Shown here one piece after another: positions 34,293 to 34,910 of a DNA stretch of 34,910 nt (its first letter is position 1; each line of letters starts with the position of its first letter). This DNA comes from Betaproteobacteria bacterium (GTDB lineage Bacteria > Pseudomonadota > Gammaproteobacteria > Burkholderiales > Usitatibacteraceae). The stretch covers positions 1 through 34,910 of the forward strand of contig JAEUMZ010000141.1 of assembly GCA_016790765.1 (NCBI GenBank). The letters are read 5' to 3'. The notes under the pieces are model-generated. The model ran no database searches. It saw only the letters and a program-made list of their open reading frames with translations, and was not told the DNA's origin. A program made the translations under genes and the position numbers.

Positions 34293-34910
34293 GCGCCTGG
34301 GCGGCGCCCGGCGGGCTTTTCTGGCTCTATCGCCACGAGTGGCGGCTCAATTGGCGCGGCCTGGGCGGCAAGAAGATCTGGGTGCTGCTGTCCTGCGGCG
34401 TGGTGCTGTGGTCGCTGCTGCACTTCGTGGCCTGGCGGATGCTGGCCGGGGCCGAGGACCAGGCCGTGCCCGCGATGGCCACCGTGGTCGCGGGCGCGGT
34501 GTTCTGGTTCTTTTTCCTCATCATGGTCTCGCAGGCCATCGCACATGCGGTGACCGCCGTCTTCGACCGCGGCGACCTCGACCTCCTGATGTCCTCGCCA
34601 TTGCCGGCGCGTCACGTGCTGGCGGTGCGCGGGCTCGGCATCGCCAGCGGAACGATCCTGCTGCCGGCCGCGGTGGTTCTGCCGCTCGCGCACCTGGGAC
34701 CGCTGTTCGGGCGGCCGGGGTTGTTGTCGCTGTATCCGGCGCTCGCCGCCACGGGTCTCCTGGCGGCGGCAATCGGCATCGCCTTCACGCTGGTGCTGGT
34801 GAAGGCGTTCGGCGCGCGCCGGGCCAAGACCATCGCGCAGGTGTTCGCCGCGCTGGTCGGCGCCGCGGTGTTCCTGGTCTCGCAATTGCAGGCGATGCTG
34901 TCCAAGTCCT
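34289..34910 (+). CDS. ABC-2 type transporter permease, 3' end outside window
   Basis: The GTG at 34289 overlaps the ATPase stop (GTGA), and about 207 codons are visible before the window ends. The product begins MSAWAAPGGLFWLYRHEWRL and has membrane segments at about 30-48, 63-85, 110-133, 145-165 and 180-200. The cytoplasmic DRGDLDLLMSSPLPARHVL segment, with its DLDLLxSSPL pattern, is typical of this permease group and precedes the membrane segment RGLGIASGTILLPAAVVLP. It forms the membrane part of the exporter with the preceding ATPase. The true length is unknown. Confidence 0.85.
   Translation, partial: MSAWAAPGGLFWLYRHEWRLNWRGLGGKKIWVLLSCGVVLWSLLHFVAWRMLAGAEDQAVPAMATVVAGAVFWFFFLIMVSQAIAHAVTAVFDRGDLDLLMSSPLPARHVLAVRGLGIASGTILLPAAVVLPLAHLGPLFGRPGLLSLYPALAATGLLAAAIGIAFTLVLVKAFGARRAKTIAQVFAALVGAAVFLVSQLQAMLSKS

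Overview
The window (34,910 bp, GC-rich apart from one gene) looks like chromosomal DNA of a betaproteobacterium. The evidence is the grpE-dnaK-dnaJ chaperone block, the gloB / yafS-like methyltransferase / rnhA / dnaQ neighbourhood also known from Enterobacteria, tandem small c553-type cytochromes, and LivGFKHM-type ABC transporters next to an etfB-etfA-acyl-CoA dehydrogenase group. The genus cannot be told from what I can see. There are no rRNA or tRNA genes, insertion sequences, phage genes or CRISPR arrays.

Layout. 1-7006 (all minus strand): the 5' part of a branched-chain-amino-acid-type periplasmic binding protein gene that runs off the left edge, then dnaJ, dnaK and grpE (transcribed grpE to dnaJ, with candidate heat-shock promoters upstream of grpE), then a MltD-type lytic transglycosylase with LysM repeats. 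7007-12086: a cytosolic TPR-like/GGDEF diguanylate cyclase (+), a GNAT acetyltransferase and glyoxalase II (gloB, TTG start) on minus, and divergently a methyltransferase, rnhA and dnaQ with overlapping or tight junctions. 12087-12965: two monoheme cytochromes c closed by a palindromic terminator. 12977-13783: a crotonase-fold protein lacking both canonical catalytic glutamates.

14095-22634 is the most unusual part. It is a three-gene + strand block: a TPR plus outer-membrane beta-barrel protein of Slam/DUF560 (type XI secretion) proportions; a FecR-domain protein whose C-terminal two thirds is a tandem duplication resembling the TbpB-type barrel domains carried by Slam clients; and a 1568-residue exported protein with a beta-helix part and about seven choice-of-anchor-D-type repeats ending in a short Cys-containing tail. 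I infer that these form a cell-surface export or adhesion module.

22830-28669 is a complete ABC importer in the order livG-livF-SBP-SBP-livH-livM, with two tandem paralogous binding proteins and an arginine in place of the Walker A lysine in LivF. 28859-32710 holds etfB, etfA and a 600-residue acyl-CoA dehydrogenase, i.e. electron delivery from acyl-CoA oxidation. None of the three has a visible Shine-Dalgarno site, and they are separated by conspicuous intergenic structures: a compound palindromic element, a C-rich tract (G-quadruplex potential on the other strand) and a long inverted repeat. 32735-33502 is an AT-richer orphan membrane protein, and the window ends in an ABC-2 type exporter (ATPase plus truncated permease).

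A 66-68 bp imperfect palindromic element occurs three times, just downstream of mltD, of the FecR gene and of livM. I do not recognise it as a named family.
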